Positions 41,764 to 50,169 of a DNA stretch of 64,000 nucleotides are shown here, piece by piece. Positions within the stretch are counted from its first letter, which is position 1, and every line of letters begins with the position of its first letter. A model generated the notes under the pieces. That model was not told where the DNA came from. It did not search any database and worked only from the letters and a program-made list of their open reading frames with translations. The position numbers were made by a program, and so were the translations under genes. The stretch covers positions 89,262 to 153,261 of the forward strand of contig CAITMK010000012.1 of assembly GCA_903893485.1 (NCBI GenBank). Reading direction: 5' to 3'. The stretch is from Candidatus Magasanikiibacteriota bacterium (GTDB taxonomy: Bacteria; Patescibacteria; ABY1; Magasanikbacterales; 2-02-FULL-50-9b).

Positions 41764-42051
41764 ATGTTGAATCCACTTCACGACAACCTTATTATTGAAG
41801 CGGCTGCCGCAGAACAGGCAACGGCTTCGGGCATTATTCTGCACAATGCCGGCGAAGAAAAACCAGCACAGGGAACTGTCATTGCGGTTGGTCCTGGCAA
41901 ACTTTTGGAAAATGGCACTCGCGCACCAATGACCGTAAAAATCGGCGATTCAGTTGTATTCAAAAAATATTCACCAGACGAAGTAAAAATTGGCGGCAAA
42001 GAATTTTTAGTTATCAGCGAAGCAGATGTGCTCGCCGTAATCACCAAATAA
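41764..42051 (+). CDS. groES: Co-chaperonin GroES
   Basis: 95 residues forming the heptameric lid of the chaperonin. NPLHDNLIIEAAAAEQATASGIIL carries the mobile loop region, followed by GTVIAVGPGKLLENG, SVVFKKYSPDEVKIGGKEFLVI and the end DVLAVI. The length is normal. The position corresponding to the usual loop I-V/I-L triplet is GIIL. It is preceded by the promoter and CIRCE element and followed one base later by groEL, so the two are one operon. No Shine-Dalgarno precedes either gene clearly. Confidence 0.96.
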   Translation: MLNPLHDNLIIEAAAAEQATASGIILHNAGEEKPAQGTVIAVGPGKLLENGTRAPMTVKIGDSVVFKKYSPDEVKIGGKEFLVISEADVLAVITK

Positions 42052-42052
42052 T

Positions 42053-43693
42053 ATGGCTGCAAAACAATTATTGTTTAACGAAGATGCGCGCGCAAAATTA
42101 AAACGCGGTGTTGATGTTTTAGCAAACGCGGTGAAAATTACACTCGGTCCAAAAGGCCGCAATGTTGTTTTGGATCGCGGCTATGGCGCACCAACAATTA
42201 CCAAAGATGGGGTGAGTGTTGCCAAAGAAATCGAACTCGAAGATAAATTTGAAAACTTAGGCGTGGAATTAGTGAAAGAAGTTGCAAGCAAAACAAATGA
42301 TGTTGTTGGTGACGGCACCACCACCGCAACTGTTTTGGCGCAAGCAATTATCACCGAAGGTTTGCGCAACGTAACGGCCGGCTCAAACCCACTTGGTATT
42401 CGCCGCGGTATTGAAAAAGCAGTCGAAGCAATTATCGTTGAACTCCGTACCAATATTTCAAAGCCGGTTGCAGGCGATGCGATTCAGCAAGTTGCATCTA
42501 TCAGCGCCAACGATCCAGAAATCGGTGCCATGATTGCAAAAGCAATTACCGAAGTTGGTGAAAATGGTGTGATCACCGTAGAAGAAAACCAAGCGTTTGG
42601 TATTACCACAGAAGTGGTAAAGGGCATGCGCTTCGACAAAGGCTATGTTTCTGCATATATGGTTACCAATCAGGAACGTATGGAAGCAGAATATGCTGAC
42701 GCGCCAATCTTAATTACGGATCGCAAAATTTCTTCGATTCAAGACGTGCTTCCCCTTTTGGAAAAAATCGCGGGTACTGGCCGCAAGGACGTGGTAATTA
42801 TTGCGGAAGATGTTGACGGTGAAGCACTTACCACATTTGTACTCAATAAACTTCGTGGCACATTCAACGTGCTCGCGGTGAAGGCTCCGGGTTTTGGTGA
42901 TCGTCGCAAAGAAATGCTACAAGATATTGCAGTGCTTACTGGTGGCCGCGTGATCAGCGAAGAAGTTGGTTTGAAATTAGAAAACGCAGAGCTAACCGAC
43001 CTTGGCCGCGCACGTAAAATTGTTGCAACAAAAGAAACAACAACCATCGTAGATGGTGCTGGCGATGCAGCCGCAGTTGCAGAGCGCGCACAGCAAATCA
43101 AAAAATTAATTGAACAAACTGATTCAGAATTCGACAAAGAAAAATATCAACAGCGCTTGGCAAAATTATCTGGCGGCGTTGGCGTTATTAAAGTTGGCGC
43201 GGCAACTGAAACAGAAATGAAAGAAGTAAAACATCGTATTGAAGACGCAGTTGCATCAACCAAAGCGGCAATCGAAGAAGGAATTGTGCCGGGCGGTGGT
43301 GTTGCGCTTATTCGTGCACGTGTTGCGCTCGATGCGCTTAAGCTCGAAGGTGAAGAACAAATCGGTGTGAACATTGTTCGCCGCGCAATCGAAGAACCGC
43401 TTCGCCAAATCGCAATTAATGCGGGCAAGGACGGCGCGGTTGTGGTGGAAGAAGTGAAAAAGATGACTGGCGCTGGCGGCTACAACGCAGCAACTGATGT
43501 GTACGAAGACATGCTCAAGGCGGGCATCGTTGATCCGACAAAAGTTACCCGAAGTGCACTCCAGAATGCATCATCAATTGCGGCGCTGCTCTTAACCACC
43601 GAAGCGATCATCACAGAAAAACCAAAAAAATCTGAAGATGACGGACACGGCCATGGCGGCGGCGGAATGGGCGGCGGCATGGGAATGTACTAA
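42053..43693 (+). CDS. groEL: Chaperonin GroEL
   Basis: 546 residues. The cytosolic ATP-dependent folding machine that works with GroES. ATP-binding signatures GPKGRNVVLDRGYGAPTITK (about 32-51) and GDGTTTATVLAQAI (about 86-99), the hinge NASSIAALLLTTEAIITEKP near 510, and a Gly/Met-rich flexible C-terminus (GGGGMGGGMGMY) are all present. The usual apical segment appears (MRFDKGYVSAYMVTNQERME). It is heat-regulated through CIRCE with groES. Its terminator at 43712-43736 is immediately followed by the promoter of the acidic lipoprotein. Confidence 0.97.
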   Translation: MAAKQLLFNEDARAKLKRGVDVLANAVKITLGPKGRNVVLDRGYGAPTITKDGVSVAKEIELEDKFENLGVELVKEVASKTNDVVGDGTTTATVLAQAIITEGLRNVTAGSNPLGIRRGIEKAVEAIIVELRTNISKPVAGDAIQQVASISANDPEIGAMIAKAITEVGENGVITVEENQAFGITTEVVKGMRFDKGYVSAYMVTNQERMEAEYADAPILITDRKISSIQDVLPLLEKIAGTGRKDVVIIAEDVDGEALTTFVLNKLRGTFNVLAVKAPGFGDRRKEMLQDIAVLTGGRVISEEVGLKLENAELTDLGRARKIVATKETTTIVDGAGDAAAVAERAQQIKKLIEQTDSEFDKEKYQQRLAKLSGGVGVIKVGAATETEMKEVKHRIEDAVASTKAAIEEGIVPGGGVALIRARVALDALKLEGEEQIGVNIVRRAIEEPLRQIAINAGKDGAVVVEEVKKMTGAGGYNAATDVYEDMLKAGIVDPTKVTRSALQNASSIAALLLTTEAIITEKPKKSEDDGHGHGGGGMGGGMGMY

Positions 43694-43711
43694 CAAATTT
43701 CGATCAAAAAA

Positions 43712-43736
43712 AGTCGCCTGCCCGGGCGGCTTTTTA
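43712..43736 (+). terminator. groESL terminator
   Basis: GTCGCC/GGCGGC stem around TGCCCG, then TTTTTAC. Short but well placed 18 bases after the groEL stop. Confidence 0.75.
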
Positions 43737-43738
43737 CA

Positions 43739-43767
43739 TTGACAGAAAACGGTTTTAGGTGTAAAAA
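43739..43767 (+). promoter_or_regulatory. Promoter of the acidic lipoprotein
   Basis: TTGACA (43739-43744), a 17-base spacer and TAAAAA (43762-43767), two bases after the groESL terminator. Confidence 0.6.
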
Positions 43768-43837
43768 GGCTTTATCGCTTTGTCCCATTTGGGAAACTTC
43801 ATGGGCGCGCGAGGCCCGAATCACCTTTGGAGGAAGA

Positions 43838-45406
43838 ATGAAAAAAGGAATCGCCTTGGTCTTGGCATTGGCCATGACCGGTTGTTTGGGGGAGTATCCC
43901 TCGGACGTCTCAGTGGTTGCGGCAGCAGCTGCGCAGCAAGATGCCGATGTGGCAGCGCTGGCAGAAACTGGCGGCAGCGATGTTTCGTTGGTGGAAAGCA
44001 CTGATGTTGCAGATGCTGCCGATGGTGGTGACGCCGATGCGGCTGATATCATCGACAGTGTTGATAGCACTGACACGGCGGATGCGCCTGATACTGCTGA
44101 TGCGGTTGAGGACGTTGAAGTCGCTGACAGCGCGGACGAAAGTGACGGTGGTTTTACCGACGCTACTGACGCTACTGAAGTTACCGATGTTGCTGACGCG
44201 GCTGACGTATTCGACGCCGTCGACAGTTTCGATACCAATGACGTCGTGGATAGTGTAGATGGTACGGATGGCACGGATGCAATCGAGTTGACGGATGCGG
44301 TTGATATCACTGAAGACGCGGATAGCTTTGAAATCGGCGAAGACCTTGTCGACGCCGACGACAGTGCTGATGCGCAAGATGTGCTCGACGCTGAAGATTC
44401 GATTGATGTTGAGGACGCAGTCGATGTGTCAGACGAGAGTTTGGCGGACAGCGACATCATCTTGATCGACGACACCGCGGTCGACGCTGAAGACATCGCT
44501 GACAGCGCAACTGACTCCATCTCACTCGAGGTGGCGGACACTGAAACGGCGGATGAAGCGGAGGTGGCGGATGTCGACGACTCTCTCGACACGGCCGCCG
44601 TGGACGCCGCCACCGACACAACAGACACCGTTGATGCTGCTGACGCCGCGGCCGACGTGCCAATCACGCCGAACTGCGACGATGGCAATGTCTGCACGAA
44701 TGACCTGTACTTCGGCGGCCAGTGTTTTCACAACAGTGTCGCCGATGGGCAATCGTGCTCCACGGGAAATCTGTGTAGCGTTGCTGACAGTTGCCAAAGC
44801 GGCGCGTGCACTTCCGCGGGTCAAAAGACCTGCGACGACGCAAATGCTTGTACCGCGGACAGCTGTGACTCCGCTACGGGTATTTGCTCGCACAAGCCGA
44901 TCATCTGGTATGCCGAAGACTTTGAACTGGTCAACGGCGCGCCGAAGGTGCTTGGGTCCGAATGGTTGCTTGGCCAGTACTGGTCCGACGATACGCTCGC
45001 CGGCTCAATTAGCGGCACCGCGTCGCTGAACACGTACATGCCGGGGAACAAGATCGGCATGGTCACTGCGGAGCTCACGTTTCCATGGACACTGACGGAA
45101 GGAGCAGTGCTTACGTTTTCGTGGCAACGGCCAGGTGGCGTAACGTACCAAGCTGACTACGGCGTGTGCGATGTGAATGACAGTTGCGGCAGTTGCAATC
45201 AGGGTTTTCAGACTTGCGGCGGCTCGTATCCCTCAGGCGCACTGTTTTCGGGCAGTTCAGTCGTGAAAAAGGTTTCGTTCACGGTGCCAATCGCGGCAAC
45301 AAAGCTGCGTTTCCGTTACCAGACAACCGGTACCGGGGATGGCGCCGCGTACGGTTCCATGTTCGTCGACGACATCAAGGTGTACCCACCCGGATGTGCG
45401 CCGTAA
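43838..45406 (+). CDS. Aspartate-rich lipoprotein with Cys-rich and lectin-like domains (GC-rich cassette)
   Basis: 522 residues from ATG 43838, set by TGGAGGA eight bases upstream. The lipobox LAMTGC places the lipidated cysteine at residue 16. Residues 50-275 are low-complexity Asp/Ala/Val/Thr (DVADAADGGDADAAD, DSVDSTDTADAPD), and no Lys or Arg occurs from residue 4 to about 328. Two Cys-rich repeats follow (CDDGNVCTND...GQCFHN and CDDANACTADSCDSATGICSH), a pattern common in Myxococcota-type surface proteins. The last 160 residues look like a jelly-roll domain ending MFVDDIKVYPPGCAP. A surface polyanionic stalk carrying a ligand-binding head is inferred. Confidence 0.8.
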   Translation: MKKGIALVLALAMTGCLGEYPSDVSVVAAAAAQQDADVAALAETGGSDVSLVESTDVADAADGGDADAADIIDSVDSTDTADAPDTADAVEDVEVADSADESDGGFTDATDATEVTDVADAADVFDAVDSFDTNDVVDSVDGTDGTDAIELTDAVDITEDADSFEIGEDLVDADDSADAQDVLDAEDSIDVEDAVDVSDESLADSDIILIDDTAVDAEDIADSATDSISLEVADTETADEAEVADVDDSLDTAAVDAATDTTDTVDAADAAADVPITPNCDDGNVCTNDLYFGGQCFHNSVADGQSCSTGNLCSVADSCQSGACTSAGQKTCDDANACTADSCDSATGICSHKPIIWYAEDFELVNGAPKVLGSEWLLGQYWSDDTLAGSISGTASLNTYMPGNKIGMVTAELTFPWTLTEGAVLTFSWQRPGGVTYQADYGVCDVNDSCGSCNQGFQTCGGSYPSGALFSGSSVVKKVSFTVPIAATKLRFRYQTTGTGDGAAYGSMFVDDIKVYPPGCAP

Positions 45407-45427
45407 GGTGAAGAAGGGGTGACCCGT

Positions 45428-45466
45428 TCCCGCGCTTGGTTTTACCAGGTCGCGGGGATTTTTTTA
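45428..45466 (+). terminator. Terminator of the acidic lipoprotein gene
   Basis: TCCCGCG...CGCGGGGA with inner CTTGG/CCAGG pairing, then TTTTTTTATT. It overlaps the last bases of the convergent membrane gene. Confidence 0.87.
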
Positions 45467-47323
45467 TTCAAAAACAAAAATGGTTGCGCCATCGAGCGGA
45501 ACGACTTCGCGGGGATTTGCTGCTAATAATTCGCCAAGCAAATCCTCTTTACGATACCAATAATTTGGCACCACCACATAGAGCGATGTAATTTTTTGTG
45601 CAAACACATTTCCAAAATCAGAAAGTAAAAAATGATCATAAAAAATTGCATCGGTGTAGGTGTGCAGTTCGCTCGATGGCCCTTCGGCATACGGAAAAAT
45701 AATCCGACCGTTTTTAAGTTTCACGGAATAATCAAAACCTAAGATGTTGCGCGCTGCACCCGCAGTAATTTGTGGCGCCAAAACAATATAGGGCGTTGTG
45801 CCCGCACGCATTGTAATGTATTTTACTGCAGAAATATCATCAGCACTCACATTGTATCCAGGATTGGTAACGCCGGTATTTCCAGGATATGTGAAGAACC
45901 ACGAAACAGTTATTGCTATGGCTACAAAAAATAAAATAAATATTTTTTTAGCGCCGTGCGTTAAATTTATTTTTGCATCACCCCAAAAAATAATTGCGGG
46001 CAAAATAAAAAGTGGCAGCGCCGAACGCATACGAAATGCAAATTCATTTTGTTCGTACCACGCAATATCTGGCAGTACCGCAAAGTATGCAATTAAAATA
46101 ACGCTCGTGATAAGTGCGCTGATAATTAAAATATTTTTTTTACGCGCGCCGGCAATGAGCGCTGCAAACGGAAGTAAATAAATATATCCAAATGCAAGCT
46201 GTGTTAATAATCGAGTACGACTGACATCGTACACAAAACCAAAAACAGCGCTAACATTTTGCATGCCAGGCAGATTGGCGGGAATAATTGGTAAGCCATG
46301 CAAAATACGAAACACTGAAAAAAGAGCGATTGGGGCGATCGCAATTCCAGCCCATCCGATTACAGAAATACTTTTACGGTTGGCATGCAATATAATTGTG
46401 GCAATGCAAAGTGGTACACCTAAAAGTGGATGCACCACTGCAGCACTAATCGCAATTGCATATAATAAAATAAAGCGTTCACGTAGCGCAGGTAGTGTGG
46501 CGATGCACGCCCACCACACCACAAACAGGGCGGTTAAATTATGTGGTACGGACAACGTAAATTCTCGAATCGGAATAATGCTTGCCAGAATTATTCCTGC
46601 ACGTGCGCGCGCTGGGGTGAGTCCCCGCGCAATCAGCGCGGTATATAAAAGCGGCGGCACGGATAGTATCGCGAGTAGTGGAACAAACCACTGATTCAAT
46701 AACTCAGTAGGAATAAAAAATACCTGACGCAGCCATACGATGGGTCCGTAGAATCCATTATAAAATGGTTGGAGTGGTGTAATTTTTCCATGCAGCACAC
46801 TATAATTTTCTGCAGCTGCATGTATGAGCGGATCAAAACCGTAACCAAATTTAAAAACCAAAAGTGCAACACCGTACGAAATGAAAAAATGAAAAAAAAT
46901 GGTGACCCACGAAAAAAAATCACTACGTTTTGGAAAATCTGCAAGCAGTAAAAAAGTCTCTAAAAAATAAATTCCAAATGTCCACCAGGGAACTTGTGTC
47001 CAGGGCGATTGCAACGCGCTATTAGTGCGCCCTAAAAATAAAATTATCACTAACAAAATTTGCAGTGCAAAAATTAAAATAATTGGCGCAGAAATTTTTG
47101 GCGTTACGAAACTTATTTTATCACTGCAGAGCCAGCTGCGCATTTTCCAAAGCGCGACTAAAAAAACAACGCCCAGCGCACATGCAGCTGGGCGAGTCAT
47201 GCCAATCGTAACGTATACCAAGGTGGTGGTAAGAAGAAAAAAACACCAAGCGGCAATGGCGCGCTCAACGAGCAGGAGGGTAGAGCGTGTCACAATATAA
47301 TGCAGCGTCTCGTGCGGTACCAT
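45464..47323 (-). CDS. Polytopic membrane protein, glycosyltransferase-like, 619 aa
   Basis: About 13 hydrophobic helices with an external C-terminal domain of about 120 residues (residues 500-619). The overall plan resembles GT-C-type lipid-linked sugar transferases or their uncharacterised relatives: FKFGYGFDPLIHAAAENY in the first loop has acidic and aromatic residues where GT-C enzymes bind donors. No definite family signature is seen. The start is uncertain: ATG 47323 overlaps the upstream gene by 59 bases, GTG 47293 is an alternative, and no ribosome site helps. It is probably co-transcribed with the secreted protein upstream. Confidence 0.65.
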   Translation of the reverse strand: MVPHETLHYIVTRSTLLLVERAIAAWCFFLLTTTLVYVTIGMTRPAACALGVVFLVALWKMRSWLCSDKISFVTPKISAPIILIFALQILLVIILFLGRTNSALQSPWTQVPWWTFGIYFLETFLLLADFPKRSDFFSWVTIFFHFFISYGVALLVFKFGYGFDPLIHAAAENYSVLHGKITPLQPFYNGFYGPIVWLRQVFFIPTELLNQWFVPLLAILSVPPLLYTALIARGLTPARARAGIILASIIPIREFTLSVPHNLTALFVVWWACIATLPALRERFILLYAIAISAAVVHPLLGVPLCIATIILHANRKSISVIGWAGIAIAPIALFSVFRILHGLPIIPANLPGMQNVSAVFGFVYDVSRTRLLTQLAFGYIYLLPFAALIAGARKKNILIISALITSVILIAYFAVLPDIAWYEQNEFAFRMRSALPLFILPAIIFWGDAKINLTHGAKKIFILFFVAIAITVSWFFTYPGNTGVTNPGYNVSADDISAVKYITMRAGTTPYIVLAPQITAGAARNILGFDYSVKLKNGRIIFPYAEGPSSELHTYTDAIFYDHFLLSDFGNVFAQKITSLYVVVPNYWYRKEDLLGELLAANPREVVPLDGATIFVFE

Positions 47324-48005
47324 TGATTGCAGAAAGTGGTACGCCCGCAGGGACTAAATAGCCATCAATTGACCGGCATGGCAAACCACGTTTTTGAAAC
47401 AATCCGCATTCTTTTTTGTAGGTGCGAAGTGCGCTACACGTTTTTGTGTTGACCGCAGTATTCCAAACAGCAGGTTTAAATTTCTTTTCGCACGCAGAAA
47501 ATTTTGGCACGTCCGCGGGTAAGGTTGGGACATGATCTAATCGTTGGCGAAGCAGCCGATCGCAAGTAGTATTGAGTGCTGACCAATCTGGCTTATAACC
47601 AGAAGGGCAGGACTGGCCAAGTTTCACAAAAGATTCGTATTGCGTAATACCCGGGTCGGTTGGGCCACTGCCACCATCACCAAAGTAGCCGGCAAGATAT
47701 CCGGGTGTTCCATAGCCGGGAGTTGGATAAATATATCCTGGAGTTGACGGTACATAGCCCGGCGTGTAACCTGCCTTTTGACTGGTAGAAGTAGCTGGCC
47801 AAGGCTTAAATGGGTTTTCTGGCTGAGGTTTTGGAGGCGCAAGCGGTGGAATAGTGGTGCAATACCATGGTACAACCACGGGTGCTGGTTTTCGCGCAAC
47901 ATTCGTGCGGGTTACTTCTTTTGCAAGGGAATACGTGATCGCGCTGGTGCCCGCGGCGAAGAGGACAACCGTAAAAATAAAAATTTGCGCACCAGAATTT
48001 TTCAT
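47265..48005 (-). CDS. Exported cysteine-containing protein with a PGY repeat region
   Basis: 246 residues. An N-terminal hydrophobic segment (8-27) may be a signal or anchor. A Pro-rich stretch is followed by a short low-complexity region (about 78-110) rich in T-P-G-Y, then a globular domain with eight or more cysteines (SCPSGYKPDWSALNTTCDRL, CEKKFKPAVWN, KECGLFQKRGLPC), which suggests disulfides outside the cell. No family is recognised. An extended -10 lies upstream at 48035-48027. Its 3' end overlaps the membrane-protein gene, so the pair may act together at the surface. Confidence 0.65.
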   Translation of the reverse strand: MKNSGAQIFIFTVVLFAAGTSAITYSLAKEVTRTNVARKPAPVVVPWYCTTIPPLAPPKPQPENPFKPWPATSTSQKAGYTPGYVPSTPGYIYPTPGYGTPGYLAGYFGDGGSGPTDPGITQYESFVKLGQSCPSGYKPDWSALNTTCDRLLRQRLDHVPTLPADVPKFSACEKKFKPAVWNTAVNTKTCSALRTYKKECGLFQKRGLPCRSIDGYLVPAGVPLSAINGTARDAALYCDTLYPPAR

Positions 48006-48026
48006 ACAAGTTTGTTTATGCGCTGT

Positions 48027-48035
48027 AGTATATCA
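48027..48035 (-). promoter_or_regulatory. Extended -10 promoter of the 48005 gene
   Basis: TGATATACT on the minus strand, 21 bases before ATG 48005. It overlaps the region just upstream of the divergent nth start at 48037. Confidence 0.5.
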
Positions 48036-48036
48036 T

Positions 48037-48675
48037 ATGAAATTATCAAAAGGTAATCGCGCCAAAATAATTTGTGCAGAATTAGCACGGCTATTCCCCG
48101 AAGCGGGGATGATGCTTCGTTTTAGCAATCATTGGGAATTGGTGGTAGCGGTTTCGTTGTCCGCGCAGTGTACGGATAAAAAAGTAAATGAGGTGACGGA
48201 AAAACTTTTTAAAAAATATCCAAAACTAGATGATTATATCGCTGCTGATCCGCGCGAGTTTGAGCGTGACATTTTCCAAACCGGTTTTTACAAAGCAAAA
48301 ACAAAAAATACATTGGCAGCGGCGCGCATGCTAAAAGAAAAATTTGGTGGCGTGGTGCCGCACACTATGGAAGAGTTGCAATTGTTACCCGGCGTTGGTC
48401 GCAAAACCGCGAACGTGGTAATGGGGAATGCGTTTGGTATTGCAGAGGGAATTGCGGTGGACACGCATGTTAAACGATTAGCACGTAAATTTGGTTTGAC
48501 CGCGCACACGGACCCGGCAAAAATTGAAAAAGATTTGATGAAACTGATTCCACAAAAAGATTGGTTCGTCACAACCTATCGATTTATAGAATACGGCCGA
48601 GCATTTTGTGTTGCTCGGCCGCATAATCACGAAGCGTGTCCAATTTCGGTGCTGCTTAAAAATTATCCGTTGTAA
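48037..48675 (+). CDS. nth: Endonuclease III with altered Fe-S ligands
   Basis: 212 residues. A base-excision repair glycosylase/AP lyase for oxidised pyrimidines. The helix-hairpin-helix LLPGVGRKTANVVMG contains the catalytic lysine K123, and VDTHVKRLARKFGL contains the catalytic D142. The usual C-terminal 4Fe-4S motif C-x6-C-x2-C-x5-C reads C191-x6-H198-x2-C201-x5-L207, so two cysteines are missing and a classical cluster is unlikely. ATG 48037 gives the normal N-terminus; the long upstream extension lies over the divergent gene. It converges with and overlaps the 48663 gene by 13 bases. Confidence 0.93.
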   Translation: MKLSKGNRAKIICAELARLFPEAGMMLRFSNHWELVVAVSLSAQCTDKKVNEVTEKLFKKYPKLDDYIAADPREFERDIFQTGFYKAKTKNTLAAARMLKEKFGGVVPHTMEELQLLPGVGRKTANVVMGNAFGIAEGIAVDTHVKRLARKFGLTAHTDPAKIEKDLMKLIPQKDWFVTTYRFIEYGRAFCVARPHNHEACPISVLLKNYPL

Positions 48676-48950
48676 CCAGCCGTCGTGCCCCAAGCGTCTG
48701 TTGCGGGCTGTGCAATTTTTTTAACCACAACCGGCTTTTTTGGAGTAACCTTAACAGGCGTCTTTGTAACCACTTTCTTTGCGGGTGGTTTTACAACTGG
48801 TTTTTTAGCCACCGGCTTTTTGGCAACAGGGGCCTTTTGAGCCGTCTTTGGCTTTGGAGCTGGTTTTTTTACGGCAGCAAACGCAGGAGTGCCCAAAAGT
48901 AAACTTGCTGCAGTTACGATTGCGGTGGTAAGAGTCACGATTTTTTTCAT
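48663..48950 (-). CDS. Secreted Lys/Pro/Ala-rich repeat protein, 95 aa
   Basis: A signal peptide (1-25, ending TPAFAAV) is followed by an extremely basic K-K-P-V/A repeat (PVAKKPVAKKPVVKPPAKK and onward) and a short end (DAWGTTAGYNG). Such tails resemble the basic linkers of wall-binding or DNA-binding proteins, but no folded domain is left, so it may coat anionic wall polymers. An extended -10 (TGATATAAT) ends 8 bases before ATG 48950. Function unknown. Confidence 0.65.
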   Translation of the reverse strand: MKKIVTLTTAIVTAASLLLGTPAFAAVKKPAPKPKTAQKAPVAKKPVAKKPVVKPPAKKVVTKTPVKVTPKKPVVVKKIAQPATDAWGTTAGYNG

Positions 48951-48958
48951 AGGAAAAA

Positions 48959-48967
48959 ATTATATCA
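48959..48967 (-). promoter_or_regulatory. Extended -10 promoter of the 48663-48950 gene
   Basis: TGATATAAT on the minus strand, eight bases before the ATG; divergent from the plus-strand promoter at 48971. Confidence 0.6.
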
Positions 48968-48970
48968 TAA

Positions 48971-48999
48971 TTGACTTGGCTCCGTAAAATAGGTACCGT
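48971..48999 (+). promoter_or_regulatory. Promoter of the 49007 gene
   Basis: TTGACT (48971-48976), a 17-base spacer and TACCGT (48994-48999), with ATG 7 bases later (leaderless prediction). Confidence 0.5.
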
Positions 49000-49006
49000 T
49001 ACTTAT

Positions 49007-50107
49007 ATGCAACATATAACAATAAACAAATCAGCAATTGTTTTCGGGGGGATTTTGGGCTTACTAATTGGTTTTGCGGAATATGCAATTGATACACGTT
49101 TTACAAATCCCACTCATCCGGAGTATACGGGCGTAATTATGGTTGGTCTGTTTGCGCTCTCTGCGATGTATTTTGTGCTGTATGCATCGCATGCAAAACG
49201 TGTGACATGGCAACTCGTTGCGGCTTCGATTGGGATCATTGCATTTTCTGCGCTTGTGCGATTGCCATTTCATGAGCAGAGTTTTGGACCATTTAGTTTA
49301 GTCGCCTCGGTTCCACTTTTTTTAGGTATGATTGGTTGGGCTCTCACCAGTTTGAAGCAGGATGAAACACCAGTAAGTGCAGGATTTTTTGTGTATGTTC
49401 AAAAAGTTTTAGAGATGGCTGTTGTTGATGCGGTTGCATTGGTTGTGATAGTACTTCTTGGATTTTTGGCTTACAATTTATTTCAAACAATCGGTGTGGA
49501 AATTCCAAGTTCAGTGACCGCTATTATTATTCGGCCGATTTTTGTAATGATTCCATTTGTGACGCTCGCAATGACATATGATTTTACAAAATCGCTTGTC
49601 GCGCAATCGCCAACGCTTGGAATTATTAAATTTTTCAGTGCGATTGGGTATGGACTTACGTTTGTGCTAACACCTTTTTTGCTTATTTATCTTGCGGTTT
49701 TGCCATTTGGTTTTCGCACGTTGTTAGCTACACAACACACCTCGCTGCTTTTTTTAATTCTTACCGCAGTGTGTGCGATATTTTTATACGCAACACTTTT
49801 ATGGAATGCGGCCAATCGTGCGGGCGGATTAGTAAAAAAAATGCTTACGGCTGTTTCAGTTGAAGCGGTTGTTATGTCAGCAATTGCACTGTATGCAATT
49901 GGTGTACGCATTGCAAGATTTGGTATTACGATGGATCGGTACGTTGTGGCTATGGCGTGCGTGATTGTCGGCGCGACATTTGCTTGGTTTATTCCGGCGA
50001 TTTTGAAAGAAAATGGAGTGGAAGATATAAAAGCGTCCATCGAAAAGATTGCGTTTATCGGACTTGCTGCATTGGCGCTAGTCGTTTGTACGACACTTTT
50101 TTTCTAA
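49007..50107 (+). CDS. Polytopic membrane protein, DUF4153-like
   Basis: 366 residues with about ten membrane helices. The segment ALYAIGVRIARFGITMDRYVVAM near the C-terminus resembles the Y-x-x-R...G-x-T-x-x-R-Y signature of DUF4153 proteins. DUF4153 proteins are uncharacterised multi-pass membrane proteins, some linked to sporulation or envelope sensing. ATG 49007 is chosen over 48971 because the promoter's -10 ends at 48999. Codon use is core-type. Confidence 0.62.
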   Translation: MQHITINKSAIVFGGILGLLIGFAEYAIDTRFTNPTHPEYTGVIMVGLFALSAMYFVLYASHAKRVTWQLVAASIGIIAFSALVRLPFHEQSFGPFSLVASVPLFLGMIGWALTSLKQDETPVSAGFFVYVQKVLEMAVVDAVALVVIVLLGFLAYNLFQTIGVEIPSSVTAIIIRPIFVMIPFVTLAMTYDFTKSLVAQSPTLGIIKFFSAIGYGLTFVLTPFLLIYLAVLPFGFRTLLATQHTSLLFLILTAVCAIFLYATLLWNAANRAGGLVKKMLTAVSVEAVVMSAIALYAIGVRIARFGITMDRYVVAMACVIVGATFAWFIPAILKENGVEDIKASIEKIAFIGLAALALVVCTTLFF

Positions 50108-50128
50108 GTCGCACTTTATTTTTTAGTA

Positions 50129-50157
50129 TTGATTTTTTTGACCGTTTTTGTTAGTAT
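50129..50157 (+). promoter_or_regulatory. prfB promoter
   Basis: TTGATT (50129-50134), a 17-base spacer and TAGTAT (50152-50157); ATG follows 12 bases later, leaving at most about six leader bases and no Shine-Dalgarno. Confidence 0.6.
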
Positions 50158-50169
50158 TGACGTACTTTT

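Noticed and set aside
43970..44650. CRISPR-like array in the repetitive DNA of the acidic lipoprotein
   Set aside because: Repeats are irregular, codon-phased (GAC/GAT-GCx-GTx) and have no constant repeat or spacer length.
43690..44697. Long minus-strand Ser/Ala/Thr-rich ORF opposite the lipoprotein gene
   Set aside because: Low-complexity antisense of the Asp codon (GAC/GAT) repeats; no ribosome site or promoter.
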